A stretch of DNA of 64,000 bases from Streptomyces cellulosae (GTDB taxonomy: Bacteria > Actinomycetota > Actinomycetes > Streptomycetales > Streptomycetaceae), in NCBI RefSeq assembly GCF_000721105.1, contig NZ_JOEV01000046.1, positions 1-64,000 of the forward strand, given 5' to 3'. A program made the translations under genes and the position numbers. Positions 45,009-54,563 of this stretch are shown here, piece by piece. The notes under the pieces were generated by a model, which searched no databases, was not told where the DNA came from, and saw only the letters and a list, made by a program, of their open reading frames with translations. How positions within the stretch are numbered: position 1 is the stretch's first letter; every line of letters starts with the position of its first letter.

Positions 45009-46262
45009 TCAGCGGGGCAGTTCGGCGCGGCGCAGGTCCCTGGCGCCCAGGGCCACCATCCCGCCGAGCCCGCAGACCAGTGCGCTGACGACGAAGACCG
45101 GGCGGGTGCCCCAGGTCCCGATCGCCGCGGCGGACAGCGGCATGCTGAGCGGGGCGAAGCCGAGGCTGACCAGACTTGCCACGGCGGTGACGCGGCCCAG
45201 GCAGGCGGGGTCCGACTGGGTCTGCAGCAGGGCGGCGCACAGGGCGCCGCTGAGCCCGGCCAACAGTCCGACGAGCAGGGCGACCCCGACCGCCGAGGCG
45301 ACGTCGGGCGCGTAGGCGAGAGCGCCGATCGCGACGGAGCCCGCGACGCACGCGTACGCCATGACGTGCCCGGCGTGCGGTACGCGGCCGCGCACGGTCA
45401 GCAGCAGGGAGGCGGCCCCCGCGCCGACTCCGAACCCGGCGAGCACCCAGCCCATCCCGGAGGCTCCCCAGCCGCGCTCGTCGGCGAGCAGGGCCAGACC
45501 CACGTTGAGCGGGCCGACGAAACCGAGGTCGCCCAGGGCGATGGCCAGCACCAGCGGGGCGAGGACACGGTGGCGGCGGGTGTAGCGCAGGCCTGCCACG
45601 AGATCGCGCCAGGCGGTTCCCCCCGAGGCCGCCGTGTCGTCGGCGGGCAGCTCCCGCGTCCGTACGGAGACCAGCAGCGGCACCGAGACGGCGATCAGCA
45701 GCGCGGCGAGCCCGAACGCGGCTGCCGCACCCCCCAGGGCCACTCCGAGCCCGCCGAGCGGTCCGCCGGCCACGCTCGCGAAGCGGATCCCGAGCCCTCG
45801 CATGCCCTGCACGCGCGCGAGCTGGTCGCGGCTCGTCACGCGCGCGGGGAGGGCACCCACGGCGGGCATGAACACGGCGTCGACGGTGCCGAAGACCACG
45901 GCGAGCACCGCCAGCGGCCACAGCCCGGGGTCGGTGGTGAACAGCAGCACGGCGACCGCGAGCACGGCGGCGCAGCGCACGGCGTCGCTGCCGATGACCA
46001 CCCTGCGCGGCCCGAGCCGGTCGGCGATCACTCCGCCGCCCAGCATCAGCAGCGCGCGCGGCACGGCGCTCGCCGCCATCACCAGGCCCGCCTGTGCGGG
46101 CGTACCGGCCCGGACGGCGGCCCAGGACAGGGCGAGGTAGTAGACGTTGTCGCCCATCATCGAGGCGGTGTAGGCGGCGAGCCAGCGCAGGACGTTGCCG
46201 TCGCGGTGGGCGGGGTGCCCGGTGGTGTCCCGCTCGGAACGGACGGGCGCGGTGACGGTCAC
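45009..46262 (-). CDS. MFS transporter
   Basis: 417 aa, GTG start with GAGG upstream. About twelve membrane spans; the loop motif GGGVIADRLGPRRVV near residue 80 is the cytosolic MFS signature between spans 2 and 3. The arrangement resembles enterobactin-exporter or macrolide-efflux-like members. Direction and cargo are unknown, but a promoter-proximal ArsR-type repressor 12 bp upstream suggests inducible efflux. Confidence 0.88.
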   Translation of the reverse strand: MTVTAPVRSERDTTGHPAHRDGNVLRWLAAYTASMMGDNVYYLALSWAAVRAGTPAQAGLVMAASAVPRALLMLGGGVIADRLGPRRVVIGSDAVRCAAVLAVAVLLFTTDPGLWPLAVLAVVFGTVDAVFMPAVGALPARVTSRDQLARVQGMRGLGIRFASVAGGPLGGLGVALGGAAAAFGLAALLIAVSVPLLVSVRTRELPADDTAASGGTAWRDLVAGLRYTRRHRVLAPLVLAIALGDLGFVGPLNVGLALLADERGWGASGMGWVLAGFGVGAGAASLLLTVRGRVPHAGHVMAYACVAGSVAIGALAYAPDVASAVGVALLVGLLAGLSGALCAALLQTQSDPACLGRVTAVASLVSLGFAPLSMPLSAAAIGTWGTRPVFVVSALVCGLGGMVALGARDLRRAELPR

Positions 46263-46274
46263 GGAGGTGGCCTC

Positions 46275-46865
46275 TCAGACGCGGAACGGGAATCCGTACA
46301 GGTGCAGCGCGACGTTCTCGCGCCCTTCGGTGTCGCCGGCCGCGTCGGCGGCCCGGCCCTTCTCCTTGAACTTCTTGAGCAGGGCGTGCATCTGGTCGGA
46401 CAGCTCGGCGAGTTCGGGCGCCGTCAGCCGCACCAGGTACTCCGAGTCCACGGACGCGCTGTTCCATTCGGCGCCCCAGTGAGGGCGCTCGTCGAGGTGG
46501 CGCCGGTAGAGCTCGCCGCGCTGCTCGTAGAAGAGCCGGGAAGCCGCCGTGTGCGCGGCCACCTTCTCCGGCGCGTCCTGGAAGTCCTCGTCGTGGATGC
46601 TGACGCCCTCCGAGGCGGGCTGCCACCAGCGCTCACGCCCGTCCTCGCTGCGCGGATCCGCCTCCTCGATGAGGCCGTGGTCGGCGAGCTTGCGCAGGTG
46701 GTAGCTGACCAGCGAGACGGCCTCGTCCACCTGCTCGGCGAGCTGGGACGCGGTCGCCGTGCGGGCGACGTACAGCAGCCGGTAGAGCTGCGCCCGCAAC
46801 GGATGCGCCAGTGCCTTGAGCGTGCCCAGATCGGTGATCCGGCGGTCTCGTTCTGTGCCCGTCAT
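46275..46865 (-). CDS. ArsR/HTH_20-type winged-helix regulator
   Basis: 196 aa from ATG 46865. Winged-helix domain at about 10-90: LGTLKALAHPLRAQLYRLL, ATASQLAEQVDEAVSLVSYH and KLADHGLIEE. The C-terminal half is helical and of unknown ligand specificity; no metal-site Cys pair is evident, so metal sensing is unlikely. It precedes the MFS gene with a 12-bp gap and sits 12 bp downstream of a large inverted repeat that is its probable operator. Likely an autoregulated repressor of the exporter. Confidence 0.88.
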   Translation of the reverse strand: MTGTERDRRITDLGTLKALAHPLRAQLYRLLYVARTATASQLAEQVDEAVSLVSYHLRKLADHGLIEEADPRSEDGRERWWQPASEGVSIHDEDFQDAPEKVAAHTAASRLFYEQRGELYRRHLDERPHWGAEWNSASVDSEYLVRLTAPELAELSDQMHALLKKFKEKGRAADAAGDTEGRENVALHLYGFPFRV

Positions 46866-46877
46866 GGCTTCACCGCA

Positions 46878-46929
46878 GATACGAAAGAGAAGTTGCACAA
46901 CATATTTTGCGCAACTTCTCTTTCGTATC
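46878..46929. promoter_or_regulatory. 52-bp inverted repeat upstream of the ArsR-type regulator
   Basis: GATACGAAAGAGAAGTTGC (46878-46896) and its exact complement (46911-46929) flank a 14-base A+T-rich spacer. Nested inside are two near-palindromes, GTTGCACAAC (46892-46901) and TTTGCGCAAC (46906-46915). It begins 12 bp before the regulator start. A winged-helix dimer site or a paired operator is the likely role. Confidence 0.8.
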
Positions 46930-46941
46930 CGCTCCGGAAGA

Positions 46942-46972
46942 AGCCCCGGCTGCCCTTGCGGCAACCGGGGCT
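46942..46972 (-). terminator. Terminator after hisF
   Basis: AGCCCCGG/CCGGGGCT outer stem (46942-46949, 46965-46972) with a TGCC/GGCA inner stem, 16 bp past the hisF stop on the minus strand. It separates the his operon from the ArsR promoter. Confidence 0.85.
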
Positions 46973-46988
46973 CAAGCCCAGGAGGACG

Positions 46989-47744
46989 TCACCGCACCGG
47001 GTGCCCCGCCTCCCGCAGCGTCTGCTTCACCTGCCCGATCCGCAGATCTCCGAAGTGGAACACCGAGGCCGCGAGCACCGCGTCGGCGCCCGCCGCGACG
47101 GCCGGCGGGAAGTCGGCCAGCCCGCCCGCGCCACCCGACGCGATCACCGGCACGGTCACGTGCTTGCGGACCGCGGCGATCATCTCCAGGTCGTAGCCGT
47201 CCTTCGTGCCGTCCGCGTCCATCGAGTTGAGCAGAATCTCCCCCGCGCCCAGCTCGGCCGCCCGGTGGGCCCACTCGACGGCGTCGATGCCGGTGCCCTT
47301 GCGGCCGCCGTGGGTGGTCACCTCGAAGGAACCCGACTCGGAGCGGCGCGCGTCCACCGAGAGGACCAGCACCTGCCGGCCGAAGCGCTCGGCGATCTCG
47401 CGGATGAGGTCAGGACGGGCGATGGCGGCCGTGTTGACGCCCACCTTGTCCGCGCCGGCCCGCAGCAGCTTGTCGACGTCCTCGGCCGTACGGACGCCGC
47501 CGCCGACCGTCAGGGGGATGAACACCTGCTCGGCGGTGCGGCGCACCACGTCGTACGTCGTCTCGCGGTTGCCGGACGAGGCGGTGATGTCCAGGAACGT
47601 CAGCTCGTCGGCGCCCTCGGCGTCGTACACCTTGGCCATCTCGACGGGGTCGCCCGCGTCGCGCAGGTTCTGGAAGTTGACGCCCTTGACGACCCGGCCG
47701 TTGTCCACGTCCAGGCAGGGGATGACTCGGACCGCCAGGGTCAT
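46989..47744 (-). CDS. hisF: Imidazole glycerol phosphate synthase cyclase subunit
   Basis: 251 aa TIM barrel. Catalytic Asp at about 12 in [14 protein letters not shown] and a second in LVLSVDARR (about 131); VGGGVRT and SGGAGG phosphate loops are present. With HisH it converts PRFAR to imidazole glycerol phosphate and AICAR. Last gene of the operon; its start overlaps the ridA stop by 4 bp, and a terminator follows. Confidence 0.96.
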   Translation of the reverse strand: MTLAVRVIPCLDVDNGRVVKGVNFQNLRDAGDPVEMAKVYDAEGADELTFLDITASSGNRETTYDVVRRTAEQVFIPLTVGGGVRTAEDVDKLLRAGADKVGVNTAAIARPDLIREIAERFGRQVLVLSVDARRSESGSFEVTTHGGRKGTGIDAVEWAHRAAELGAGEILLNSMDADGTKDGYDLEMIAAVRKHVTVPVIASGGAGGLADFPPAVAAGADAVLAASVFHFGDLRIGQVKQTLREAGHPVR

Positions 47745-48145
47745 GAATTCACGGCTCCTCTGAATGCTTCCAGTTCCACTGAGACCAGGATGCGCGGGTC
47801 GACGAAACCGTCCACGATCAGCACGGTCGCGACCGGGCGCACGGCGTCGAACAGCTCCTTGTGCGCGCGGCCCACCTCGTCGACGTCCCGCGGGTGCGCC
47901 AGATGCATCCGGGTCCTGATCACCGCGTCGGGCCCCAGCCCGAACCCGGCGATCGCCTCCAGGGCGCCGGTGAAGGCCACCTTGGCCTGTTCGTACGGGT
48001 CGCCCTCCCCGTACAGCACGTCGCCCTTGAAGGCCGTCGTGCCCGCCACCAGCACCAGATCGCCCGCCGCGACGGCGCGCGCGAAACCGAAACTCTCTTC
48101 CCAGGGATTTCCGCTCTGCACACGCCGCACGGCCTCGGACGTCAT
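47741..48145 (-). CDS. RidA/YjgF family protein in the his operon
   Basis: 134 aa. Rid fold: [21 protein letters not shown] near 20-40, [18 protein letters not shown], and RTRMHL with the Arg near 87 that binds the substrate carboxylate in active RidA proteins. RidA hydrolyses enamine/imine intermediates such as 2-aminoacrylate. It overlaps priA upstream and hisF downstream, so it is an integral operon member. Protection of PLP enzymes such as HisC is a possible reason; this is inference. Confidence 0.88.
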   Translation of the reverse strand: MTSEAVRRVQSGNPWEESFGFARAVAAGDLVLVAGTTAFKGDVLYGEGDPYEQAKVAFTGALEAIAGFGLGPDAVIRTRMHLAHPRDVDEVGRAHKELFDAVRPVATVLIVDGFVDPRILVSVELEAFRGAVNS

Positions 48146-48870
48146 GACGACACTTCCTCCAGTGCTTCTTCCAGGGTGAACGCCTTCGCGTACAGCGCCT
48201 TCCCGACGATGGCCCCTTCGACACCGAGGGGCACCAGCTCGGCGATGGCCCGCAGGTCGTCCAGGGACGACACACCGCCGGAGGCCACGACCGGGCGGTC
48301 CGTGGCGGCGCACACGGTGCGCAGCAGCTCCAGGTTGGGGCCCTGCAGGGTGCCGTCCTTGGCGATGTCGGTCACCACGTACCGCGCGCAGCCCTCCTTG
48401 TTGAGGCGCTCCAGCGTCTCGTAGAGGTCGCCGCCGTCCCGGGTCCAGCCACGACCGCGCAGGGTCGTGCCGCGGACGTCGAGACCGACCGCGATCTTGT
48501 CGCCGTGCTCCGCGATGACCTTGGCGACCCACTCCGGGGTCTCCAGGGCGGCCGTGCCGAGGTTGACCCGGGTGCAGCCGGTGGCCAGGGCGGCGGCGAG
48601 CGTGTCGTCGTCGCGGATGCCGCCGGACAGCTCCACCTTGATGTCCATCGCCCCGGCGACCTCGGCGATCAGTGCCCTGTTGTCGCCGGTGCCGAACGCG
48701 GCGTCCAGGTCCACCAGGTGCAGCCACTCGGCGCCCGACCGCTGCCAGGCCAGGGCGGCCTCCAATGGGGAGCCGTACGAGGTTTCCGTGCCGGACTCGC
48801 CGTGCACGAGGCGGACGGCCTGGCCGTCACGGACGTCGACGGCGGGGAGGAGTTCGAGCTTCGAAGCCAT
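48142..48870 (-). CDS. priA: Bifunctional HisA/TrpF phosphoribosyl isomerase PriA
   Basis: 242 aa TIM barrel. It isomerises ProFAR for histidine and PRA for tryptophan. Visible catalytic residues are Asp12 in PAVDVRDG and Asp131 in GLDVRG; the PriA-specific GRGWT stretch (Arg about 140, Trp about 142) corresponds to residues reported as needed for dual activity in S. coelicolor PriA. No separate trpF occurs among the trp genes of the window, in agreement. Starts inside the hisH stop (TGATG). Confidence 0.94.
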   Translation of the reverse strand: MASKLELLPAVDVRDGQAVRLVHGESGTETSYGSPLEAALAWQRSGAEWLHLVDLDAAFGTGDNRALIAEVAGAMDIKVELSGGIRDDDTLAAALATGCTRVNLGTAALETPEWVAKVIAEHGDKIAVGLDVRGTTLRGRGWTRDGGDLYETLERLNKEGCARYVVTDIAKDGTLQGPNLELLRTVCAATDRPVVASGGVSSLDDLRAIAELVPLGVEGAIVGKALYAKAFTLEEALEEVSS

Positions 48871-49517
48871 CAAAGGGTTCCGATCCAGTTGTTCAACAGC
48901 TGCGCTCCGGCGTCGCCGGACTTCTCGGGGTGGAACTGGGTGGCCCACAGGACGCCGTTCTCCACTGCGGCCACGAACGGCTTGCCGTGCGTCGACCAGG
49001 TGACGAGTGGGGCGCGCATCGCGGGGTTCGTGGTCTGAAGGCTCCAGTCGTGGACGGCGTAGGAGTGCACGAAGTAGAAGCGCGCGTCCGTGTCCAGGCC
49101 CGCGAACAGCTCGGAGCCGGTCGGCGCGTCCACGGTGTTCCAGCCCATGTGGGGGACGATCTCGGCCTGGAGGGGCTCGACCGCGCCGGGCCACTCGTCG
49201 AGGCCCTCCGCCTCCACGCCGTGCTCGATGCCGCGCGCGAAGAGGATCTGCATGCCGACGCAGATGCCCATGACCGGGCGCCCGCCGGACAGCCGGCGGT
49301 CGATGATCCAGTCGCCCCGGGCCTCGCGCAGACCCTTCATGCAGGCGGCGAAGGCGCCGACGCCCGGCACCAGCAGGCCGTCGGCGTTCATCGCCTTGTC
49401 GAAGTCACGGGTTATCTCGACCTCGGCTCCCGCGCGCGCGAGGGCGCGCTCGGCGGACCTCACGTTGCCGAAGCCGTAGTCGAAGACGACCACTCGCCTG
49501 GGAGAGCTCAATTCCAC
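48870..49517 (-). CDS. hisH: Imidazole glycerol phosphate synthase glutaminase subunit
   Basis: 215 aa from GTG 49517. Class I glutaminase: nucleophile Cys at about 86 in MGICVGMQ and the His/Glu pair in QFHPEKS. It supplies ammonia to HisF. The start is ambiguous: a TTG at 49511 has GGAGG at optimal spacing and overlaps the upstream small gene stop as TTGA, whereas the GTG is preceded by GAGG at eight bases. Both starts lie inside the 54-aa gene. Confidence 0.94.
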   Translation of the reverse strand: MELSSPRRVVVFDYGFGNVRSAERALARAGAEVEITRDFDKAMNADGLLVPGVGAFAACMKGLREARGDWIIDRRLSGGRPVMGICVGMQILFARGIEHGVEAEGLDEWPGAVEPLQAEIVPHMGWNTVDAPTGSELFAGLDTDARFYFVHSYAVHDWSLQTTNPAMRAPLVTWSTHGKPFVAAVENGVLWATQFHPEKSGDAGAQLLNNWIGTL

Positions 49518-49672
49518 ACCTCCAGCCTCAGGACACCGGCGACCAGGCACATCGCGGCGCCGATCGAGAGCAGCACGATGAGGCTCTTCGGCATCTGCTG
49601 CTTGACGAAGGAGTAGATGCCGCCGGCCAGGAAGAGCCCGACGACGATCAGGAGAGTCGACAGTCCGGTCAT
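49508..49672 (-). CDS. 54-aa single-pass or hairpin membrane peptide between hisB and hisH
   Basis: 54 aa: two hydrophobic stretches (about 4-22 and 31-48) separated by a polar KQQMPKS turn. The frame begins 4 bp after the hisB stop and ends inside the hisH start region, so it is tightly packed in the operon, and its end carries the hisH ribosome site. That arrangement argues for a real gene. I do not recognise a family; functions such as tethering or a role in membrane stress are guesses and none is claimed. Confidence 0.7.
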   Translation of the reverse strand: MTGLSTLLIVVGLFLAGGIYSFVKQQMPKSLIVLLSIGAAMCLVAGVLRLEVWN

Positions 49673-49676
49673 GGCT

Positions 49677-50270
49677 CTACAGCGCGCCCTTCGTGGAGGG
49701 GAGAATCCCGGCCGCGCGCGGGTCGCGTTCTGAGGCGTACCTGAGGGCCCGGGCCAGCGCCTTGAACTGGCACTCCACGATGTGGTGCGCGTTGCGCCCG
49801 TAGGGCACGTGCACGTGCAGCGCGATCTGCGCCTGGGCGACGAAGGACTCCAGGATGTGCCGGGTCATCGTGGTGTCGTACTCGCCGATCATCGGCGCCA
49901 TGTTCTCGGGCTCGGTGTGCACGAGGTAGGGGCGGCCGGAGAGGTCGACGGTGACCTGGGCGAGGGACTCGTCCAGGGGGACCGTGCAGTTGCCGAAGCG
50001 GTAGATGCCCACCTTGTCGCCGAGCGCCTGCTTGAAGGCGGCGCCGAGCGCGAGGGCGGTGTCCTCGATGGTGTGGTGGGAGTCGATGTGCAGGTCGCCC
50101 TCGGTCTTCACGGTCAGGTCGAACAGACCGTGCCGGCCGAGCTGGTCGAGCATGTGGTCGTAGAAGCCGACGCCCGTCGACACCTCGACCTTGCCGGACC
50201 CGTCGAGATCGATCTCGACGAGGACCGAGGTCTCCTTCGTCACCCGCTCCACGCGGCCTACGCGGCTCAT
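49677..50270 (-). CDS. hisB: Imidazoleglycerol-phosphate dehydratase
   Basis: 197 aa, monofunctional dehydratase without the phosphatase domain of enterobacterial HisB. Metal-binding motifs: [27 protein letters not shown] and [11 protein letters not shown] with an earlier HHIVE. Converts imidazole glycerol phosphate to imidazole acetol phosphate. ATGA overlap with hisC upstream. Confidence 0.96.
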   Translation of the reverse strand: MSRVGRVERVTKETSVLVEIDLDGSGKVEVSTGVGFYDHMLDQLGRHGLFDLTVKTEGDLHIDSHHTIEDTALALGAAFKQALGDKVGIYRFGNCTVPLDESLAQVTVDLSGRPYLVHTEPENMAPMIGEYDTTMTRHILESFVAQAQIALHVHVPYGRNAHHIVECQFKALARALRYASERDPRAAGILPSTKGAL

Positions 50271-51373
50271 GCGCTCTCCTTCTTCAACTCACGGACCGCG
50301 TCGAGGAACGCGTCGTTCTCTTCGGGGGTTCCGGCCGTCACCCGCAGCCAGCCGGGCACGCCGTTGTCCCGGACCAGGACGCCCCGGTCGAGGATCTTCT
50401 GCCACATCGCGTGGGCGTCGTCGAAGCGGCCGAACTGCACGAAGTTGGCGTCCGAGGCGGTCACCTCGTAGCCGGTCTCCAGCAGCTCGGCGACCAGGCG
50501 GTCCCGCTCGTCCTTCAGCTGCCGGACGTACTTCAGCAGCGTGTCGGTGTGTTCCAGGGCGGCCAGCGCGGTCGCCTGCGTGACGGACGACAGGTGGTAC
50601 GGCAGCCGGACGAGCTGGACGGCGTCCACCACCGCCGGGTGGGCGGCGAGATAGCCGAGGCGCAGTCCGGCGGCGCCGAACGCCTTGGACATCGTCCGCG
50701 AGACGACGAGCTGGGGCCGGCCCTCGATGAGCGGCAGCAGGGAGTCGCCGTGGCTGAACTCGATGTAGGCCTCGTCGACCACGACCATCGAGGGCCCGGC
50801 GGCCTGCGCGGCCTCGTACAGCGCGAGGACCGTCTCCGGCGGGACCGCGGTGCCCGTGGGGTTGTTGGGCGTGGTGACGAAGACGACGTCCGGCCGGTGC
50901 GAGGCGATGGCCTTCTCGGCGGCGGCGAGGTCGATCGTGAAGTCCTCGTTGCGCGGGCCGGAGATCCAGCCCGTGCCGGTGCCGCGCGCGATGAGACCGT
51001 GCATCGAGTACGACGGCTCGAAGCCGATCGCCGTACGGCCCGGACCACCGAAGGTCTGCAGGAGCTGCTGGAGGACCTCGTTGGAGCCGTTGGCGGCCCA
51101 CACGTTGGCCAGGCCGACCTCGTGCCCCGAGGTGTCGGTCAGGTACTCGGCGAGCCGGGTGCGCAGCTCCACGGCGTCCCGGTCCGGGTAGCGGTTGAGG
51201 TTCCGGGCCGCCTCGCGGACCCGCTCGGCGATCCGCTCGACCAGCGGCTCGGGCAGCGGGTAGGGGTTCTCGTTGGTGTTCAGCCGTACAGGGACGTCCA
51301 ACTGGGGCGCGCCGTAGGGTGACTTGCCGCGCAGCTCGTCCCGCACGGGGAGATCGTCGATTTCGAAGCTCAC
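50267..51373 (-). CDS. hisC: Histidinol-phosphate aminotransferase
   Basis: 368 aa from GTG 51373, which overlaps the hisD stop (GTGA). Fold-type I aminotransferase: [12 protein letters not shown] near 30, TPNNPTGT (about 150), VDEAYIEFS and the PLP Lys in [17 protein letters not shown] (about 220). It transfers an amino group to imidazole acetol phosphate. The substrate family member is fixed by its position in the his operon. Confidence 0.96.
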   Translation of the reverse strand: MSFEIDDLPVRDELRGKSPYGAPQLDVPVRLNTNENPYPLPEPLVERIAERVREAARNLNRYPDRDAVELRTRLAEYLTDTSGHEVGLANVWAANGSNEVLQQLLQTFGGPGRTAIGFEPSYSMHGLIARGTGTGWISGPRNEDFTIDLAAAEKAIASHRPDVVFVTTPNNPTGTAVPPETVLALYEAAQAAGPSMVVVDEAYIEFSHGDSLLPLIEGRPQLVVSRTMSKAFGAAGLRLGYLAAHPAVVDAVQLVRLPYHLSSVTQATALAALEHTDTLLKYVRQLKDERDRLVAELLETGYEVTASDANFVQFGRFDDAHAMWQKILDRGVLVRDNGVPGWLRVTAGTPEENDAFLDAVRELKKESA

Positions 51374-52695
51374 TTGCTCGCCGGCACCTTCCACCCGAAC
51401 CTCGCCTTGATCGCCGCGCCGTGCGCGGGCAGGTCCTCCGCCTCCGCCAGCGTGACCACGTGCTGCGCGACGTCGGCCAGCGCGTCCTTCGTGTAGTCGA
51501 CGATGTGGATGCCGCGCAGGAAGGACTGGACCGACAGGCCCGAGGAGTGGCAGGCGCACCCGCCGGTCGGCAGGACGTGGTTGGACCCGGCGGCGTAGTC
51601 GCCGAGCGACACGGGCGCCCAGGGGCCGATGAAGATCGCGCCGGCGTTCTTGACGCGATCGGCGACCGCGGCGGCGTCGGCCGTCTGGATCTCCAGGTGT
51701 TCGGCGCCGTACGCGTCGACCACCCTGAGGCCCTCGTCGACCCCGTCGACCAGCACGATCGCGGACTGCCGGCCCCGCAGCGCGGGGAGGATCCGGTCCT
51801 CGACGTGCCGGGTGGCCGCGACCTGCGGTTCCAGCTCCTTCTCGACCGCGTCCGCGAGCGCCACCGAGTCGGTGACCAGGACGGCGGCGGCCAGCGGGTC
51901 GTGCTCGGCCTGGCTGATCAGGTCGGAGGCGACGTGCACCGGGTCGGCCGTGTCGTCGGCGAGGACCGCGATCTCGGTCGGGCCGGCCTCGGCGTCGATG
52001 CCGATCTTCCCGGTGAAGTAGCGCTTGGCGGCGGCGACCCAGATGTTGCCGGGGCCGGTGACCATGTTGGCGGGCGGGCAGGACTCGGTGCCGTACGCGA
52101 ACATCGCCACGGCGGTCGCGCCACCGGCCGCGTACACCTCGTCGACGCCGAGCAGCGCGCACGCGGCGAGGATCGTCGGGTGCGGCAGACCGTCGAACTC
52201 GGCCTGCGCCGGGGAGGCGAGGGCGACCGACTCGACGCCGGCCTCCTGGGCGGGCACCACGTTCATGATCACGGAGGACGGGTAGACCGACCGGCCGCCC
52301 GGCGCGTACAACCCGACCCGCTCGACCGGCACCCACTTCTCGGTGACCGAGCCACCGGGCACCACCTGGGTGGTGTGGGTCGCGCGCCGCTGCTCGCGGT
52401 GGACGAGGCGGGCGCGGCGGATGGATTCCTCCAGGGCCGCGCGCACGGCCGGGTCGAGCTCCTCCAGCGCGCGGGTCAGGGCCTCGGCGGGCACCCGCAC
52501 CCGGTCGAGCCGGACGCCGTCGAACTTCTCGGCGAAGTCGATCAGCGCCGCGTCGCCCCGATGATGCACGGCCTCGCAGAGCGGACGCACCTTCTCCAGG
52601 GCGGCCGAGACGTCGAAGTCGGCTCGGGGCAGCAGGTCGCGCAAGGCGGGACCCTCGGGGAGGGCGTCGCCGCGCAGATCGATTCGGGAGATCAC
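51370..52695 (-). CDS. hisD: Histidinol dehydrogenase
   Basis: 441 aa from GTG 52695. Last two steps of histidine synthesis. Conserved stretches: [36 protein letters not shown] (zinc ligands Gln and His) and GAEHLEI (catalytic Glu/His), ending in DYTKDAL. First gene of the operon, with a dyad about 42 bp upstream of its start. The ribosome site is weak. Confidence 0.96.
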   Translation of the reverse strand: MISRIDLRGDALPEGPALRDLLPRADFDVSAALEKVRPLCEAVHHRGDAALIDFAEKFDGVRLDRVRVPAEALTRALEELDPAVRAALEESIRRARLVHREQRRATHTTQVVPGGSVTEKWVPVERVGLYAPGGRSVYPSSVIMNVVPAQEAGVESVALASPAQAEFDGLPHPTILAACALLGVDEVYAAGGATAVAMFAYGTESCPPANMVTGPGNIWVAAAKRYFTGKIGIDAEAGPTEIAVLADDTADPVHVASDLISQAEHDPLAAAVLVTDSVALADAVEKELEPQVAATRHVEDRILPALRGRQSAIVLVDGVDEGLRVVDAYGAEHLEIQTADAAAVADRVKNAGAIFIGPWAPVSLGDYAAGSNHVLPTGGCACHSSGLSVQSFLRGIHIVDYTKDALADVAQHVVTLAEAEDLPAHGAAIKARFGWKVPASK

Positions 52696-52736
52696 GCGGT
52701 CAATTCTCTCAGACCGGGATCCGGCACTGTTCGCGC

Positions 52737-52753
52737 GTATCAATGGCTGATAC
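52737..52753. promoter_or_regulatory. Dyad GTATCA-n5-TGATAC upstream of hisD
   Basis: Perfect 6-bp arms and a 5-base spacer, 42-58 bp upstream of the hisD start, in the 169-bp gap facing the membrane protein gene at 52865. A candidate operator for the his operon; no regulator gene is adjacent. The other bases in this gap show nothing clear. Confidence 0.45.
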
Positions 52754-52864
52754 AGATCACGGCAGGAACTCGGAAGATCGCCTTCACGTTCAGTGTTCGA
52801 GGCGTCACTCAGCGGGCATGAACAGGTGTGCGACAGATGAGCGGATGAGGGGGATGGAAGAGAC

Positions 52865-54442
52865 GTGACCGATGGGGCCGGCATCCGGGACGGGGACCTG
52901 CCGGGCGATCTGACCGCCGCCGAGACCGGAATGTGGCAGGCCTTCCGCAACGGCAGCGTGTACGACCTGAGCAGTGGCGACACCGTCGTCGACGATCCGC
53001 ACGGCGGGCACCCCTGGGGGCCCGAGCGGACCGTGCGGGCACGGATCGTGTGCTGGCTGCTCCTGGACGGCCCGCCCGCGCTGGCAGGCCGGGTGTCCTC
53101 GCTGAAGCTCGCGGGCGTGCAGATCAGCGGCACCCTGGACCTCGCGGGCGGCACGGTGGTGCCGTACGTGGAGATGCGCGGCTGCCGGTTCGAGCGGGAC
53201 GTCCTGGTACCGGAGGCCCGCTTCACGACCCTGCGGCTGGTGGACTGCTCGGTGCCGCGCCTGGAGGCCGCCCGGGTGCACACGGAAGGCGATCTGCACC
53301 TGCCGCGCTGCCGCTTCCACCACGGCGTCCGGCTGACCGACGCGCAGATAGGCACCGATCTGCTGATGAACCAGGCGATCGTCCACCGGGACCGCAGCGG
53401 CCGCTCGATCGCCGGGGACGGCATGACCGTCGGTCAGGACCTCCAGGCCGAGATGCTGGAGTCGCATGGCGAGCTGAGCCTGCGCAGCGCCAAGATCGGC
53501 GTCTCGCTGAGCCTGCGCGGCGCCCGGCTGGCCAACCCGTCGGCGCGGCTCGCCCTGAACGCCCCGCAGCTGACCGTGGAGCGCTCGCTGTATCTGACTC
53601 CGGCGGGCGTCGGAAACCTCCTGCTGAGCGGGACGACTCCCGCGCGCGGGACACGCGTCCAGCGATTCGAGTGCCAGGGCGGGCTGCGCCTCGACGACGG
53701 GCGGTTCGGGGACGCGGTCGACCTGGAGCGGGCCCGGTTCACCTTCACCGACGGGCAGGAACTGTCGCTGCGCCGCGTGCAGACGTCCGAGCTGCGCTTC
53801 CTCGGGGAGCGGCCGGCGCGGGGGGCGGTGGTGCTGTCGGGGGCACGGGTCGTCAACCTGATGGACCGGGCGGACGCCTGGCCGGGCCCGGGCAGGCTGC
53901 ACATGGGCGGCTTCAGCTACGAGAACCTGGTGCCGCGCGGCCCGTTCCCGCTGAACCAGCGCCTGGAGTGGGTGGCCGCGGCGACCGCCGAGTACAACCC
54001 GGAGCCATACGAACTGCTGGCCACCGTGCTGCGGGCCGGCGGTGAGGACGAGGACGCGCGCGAGGTGCTGCTCGCCAAGCAGCGCCGCCGCAGGGAGAGC
54101 CTGCCGATCGCCGCCAAGCTGTGGGGGTACGCCCAGGACTGGACGGTCGCCTACGGGTACCGGCCGGGCCGGGCCGCCGTATGGATGGCGGTGCTGTGGG
54201 CGGCGGGCTCGGTGGCCTTCGCGCACGCCGACCATCCGCCCCTGAAGAGCGGCGAGCATCCGCCGTGGAACCCCGCACTGTTCGCCCTGGATCTACTGCT
54301 GCCGGTCATCGACCTGGGCCAGGTCGGGTTCTGGCAGCTGAGTGGCGGCTGGCAATGGCTGGCCGCGGCGATGATCCTGCTGGGCTGGGTCCTGGCGACG
54401 ACGGTGGCGGCGGGGGCGACCCGCATGCTGCGACGGAACTAG
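52865..54442 (+). CDS. Membrane protein with beta-helix-like repeat region
   Basis: 525 aa, GTG start. Residues about 60-330 consist of recurring units of roughly 20 residues with pattern (L/V)xLxGxxIxGxLxL, for example [29 protein letters not shown] and [13 protein letters not shown], as expected of a solenoid or right-handed beta-helix. Two or three membrane spans follow (about 440-460, 475-495, 500-518). Streptomyces homologues are often labelled membrane-associated oxidoreductase, but no cofactor motif is visible here, so that label is unsupported. Divergent from hisD. Confidence 0.78.
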   Translation: MTDGAGIRDGDLPGDLTAAETGMWQAFRNGSVYDLSSGDTVVDDPHGGHPWGPERTVRARIVCWLLLDGPPALAGRVSSLKLAGVQISGTLDLAGGTVVPYVEMRGCRFERDVLVPEARFTTLRLVDCSVPRLEAARVHTEGDLHLPRCRFHHGVRLTDAQIGTDLLMNQAIVHRDRSGRSIAGDGMTVGQDLQAEMLESHGELSLRSAKIGVSLSLRGARLANPSARLALNAPQLTVERSLYLTPAGVGNLLLSGTTPARGTRVQRFECQGGLRLDDGRFGDAVDLERARFTFTDGQELSLRRVQTSELRFLGERPARGAVVLSGARVVNLMDRADAWPGPGRLHMGGFSYENLVPRGPFPLNQRLEWVAAATAEYNPEPYELLATVLRAGGEDEDAREVLLAKQRRRRESLPIAAKLWGYAQDWTVAYGYRPGRAAVWMAVLWAAGSVAFAHADHPPLKSGEHPPWNPALFALDLLLPVIDLGQVGFWQLSGGWQWLAAAMILLGWVLATTVAAGATRMLRRN

Positions 54443-54563
54443 TGGGGCCACTGTGACAGGAGTTGTTGAACGGTCACCTTTTTACCGATCCTTGGCCTGC
54501 CGGCGTACAACTTTCCACGAGTTGCTCCTTCGGTCTGGCGCACGGTTGACCTGCGGACTTTCA

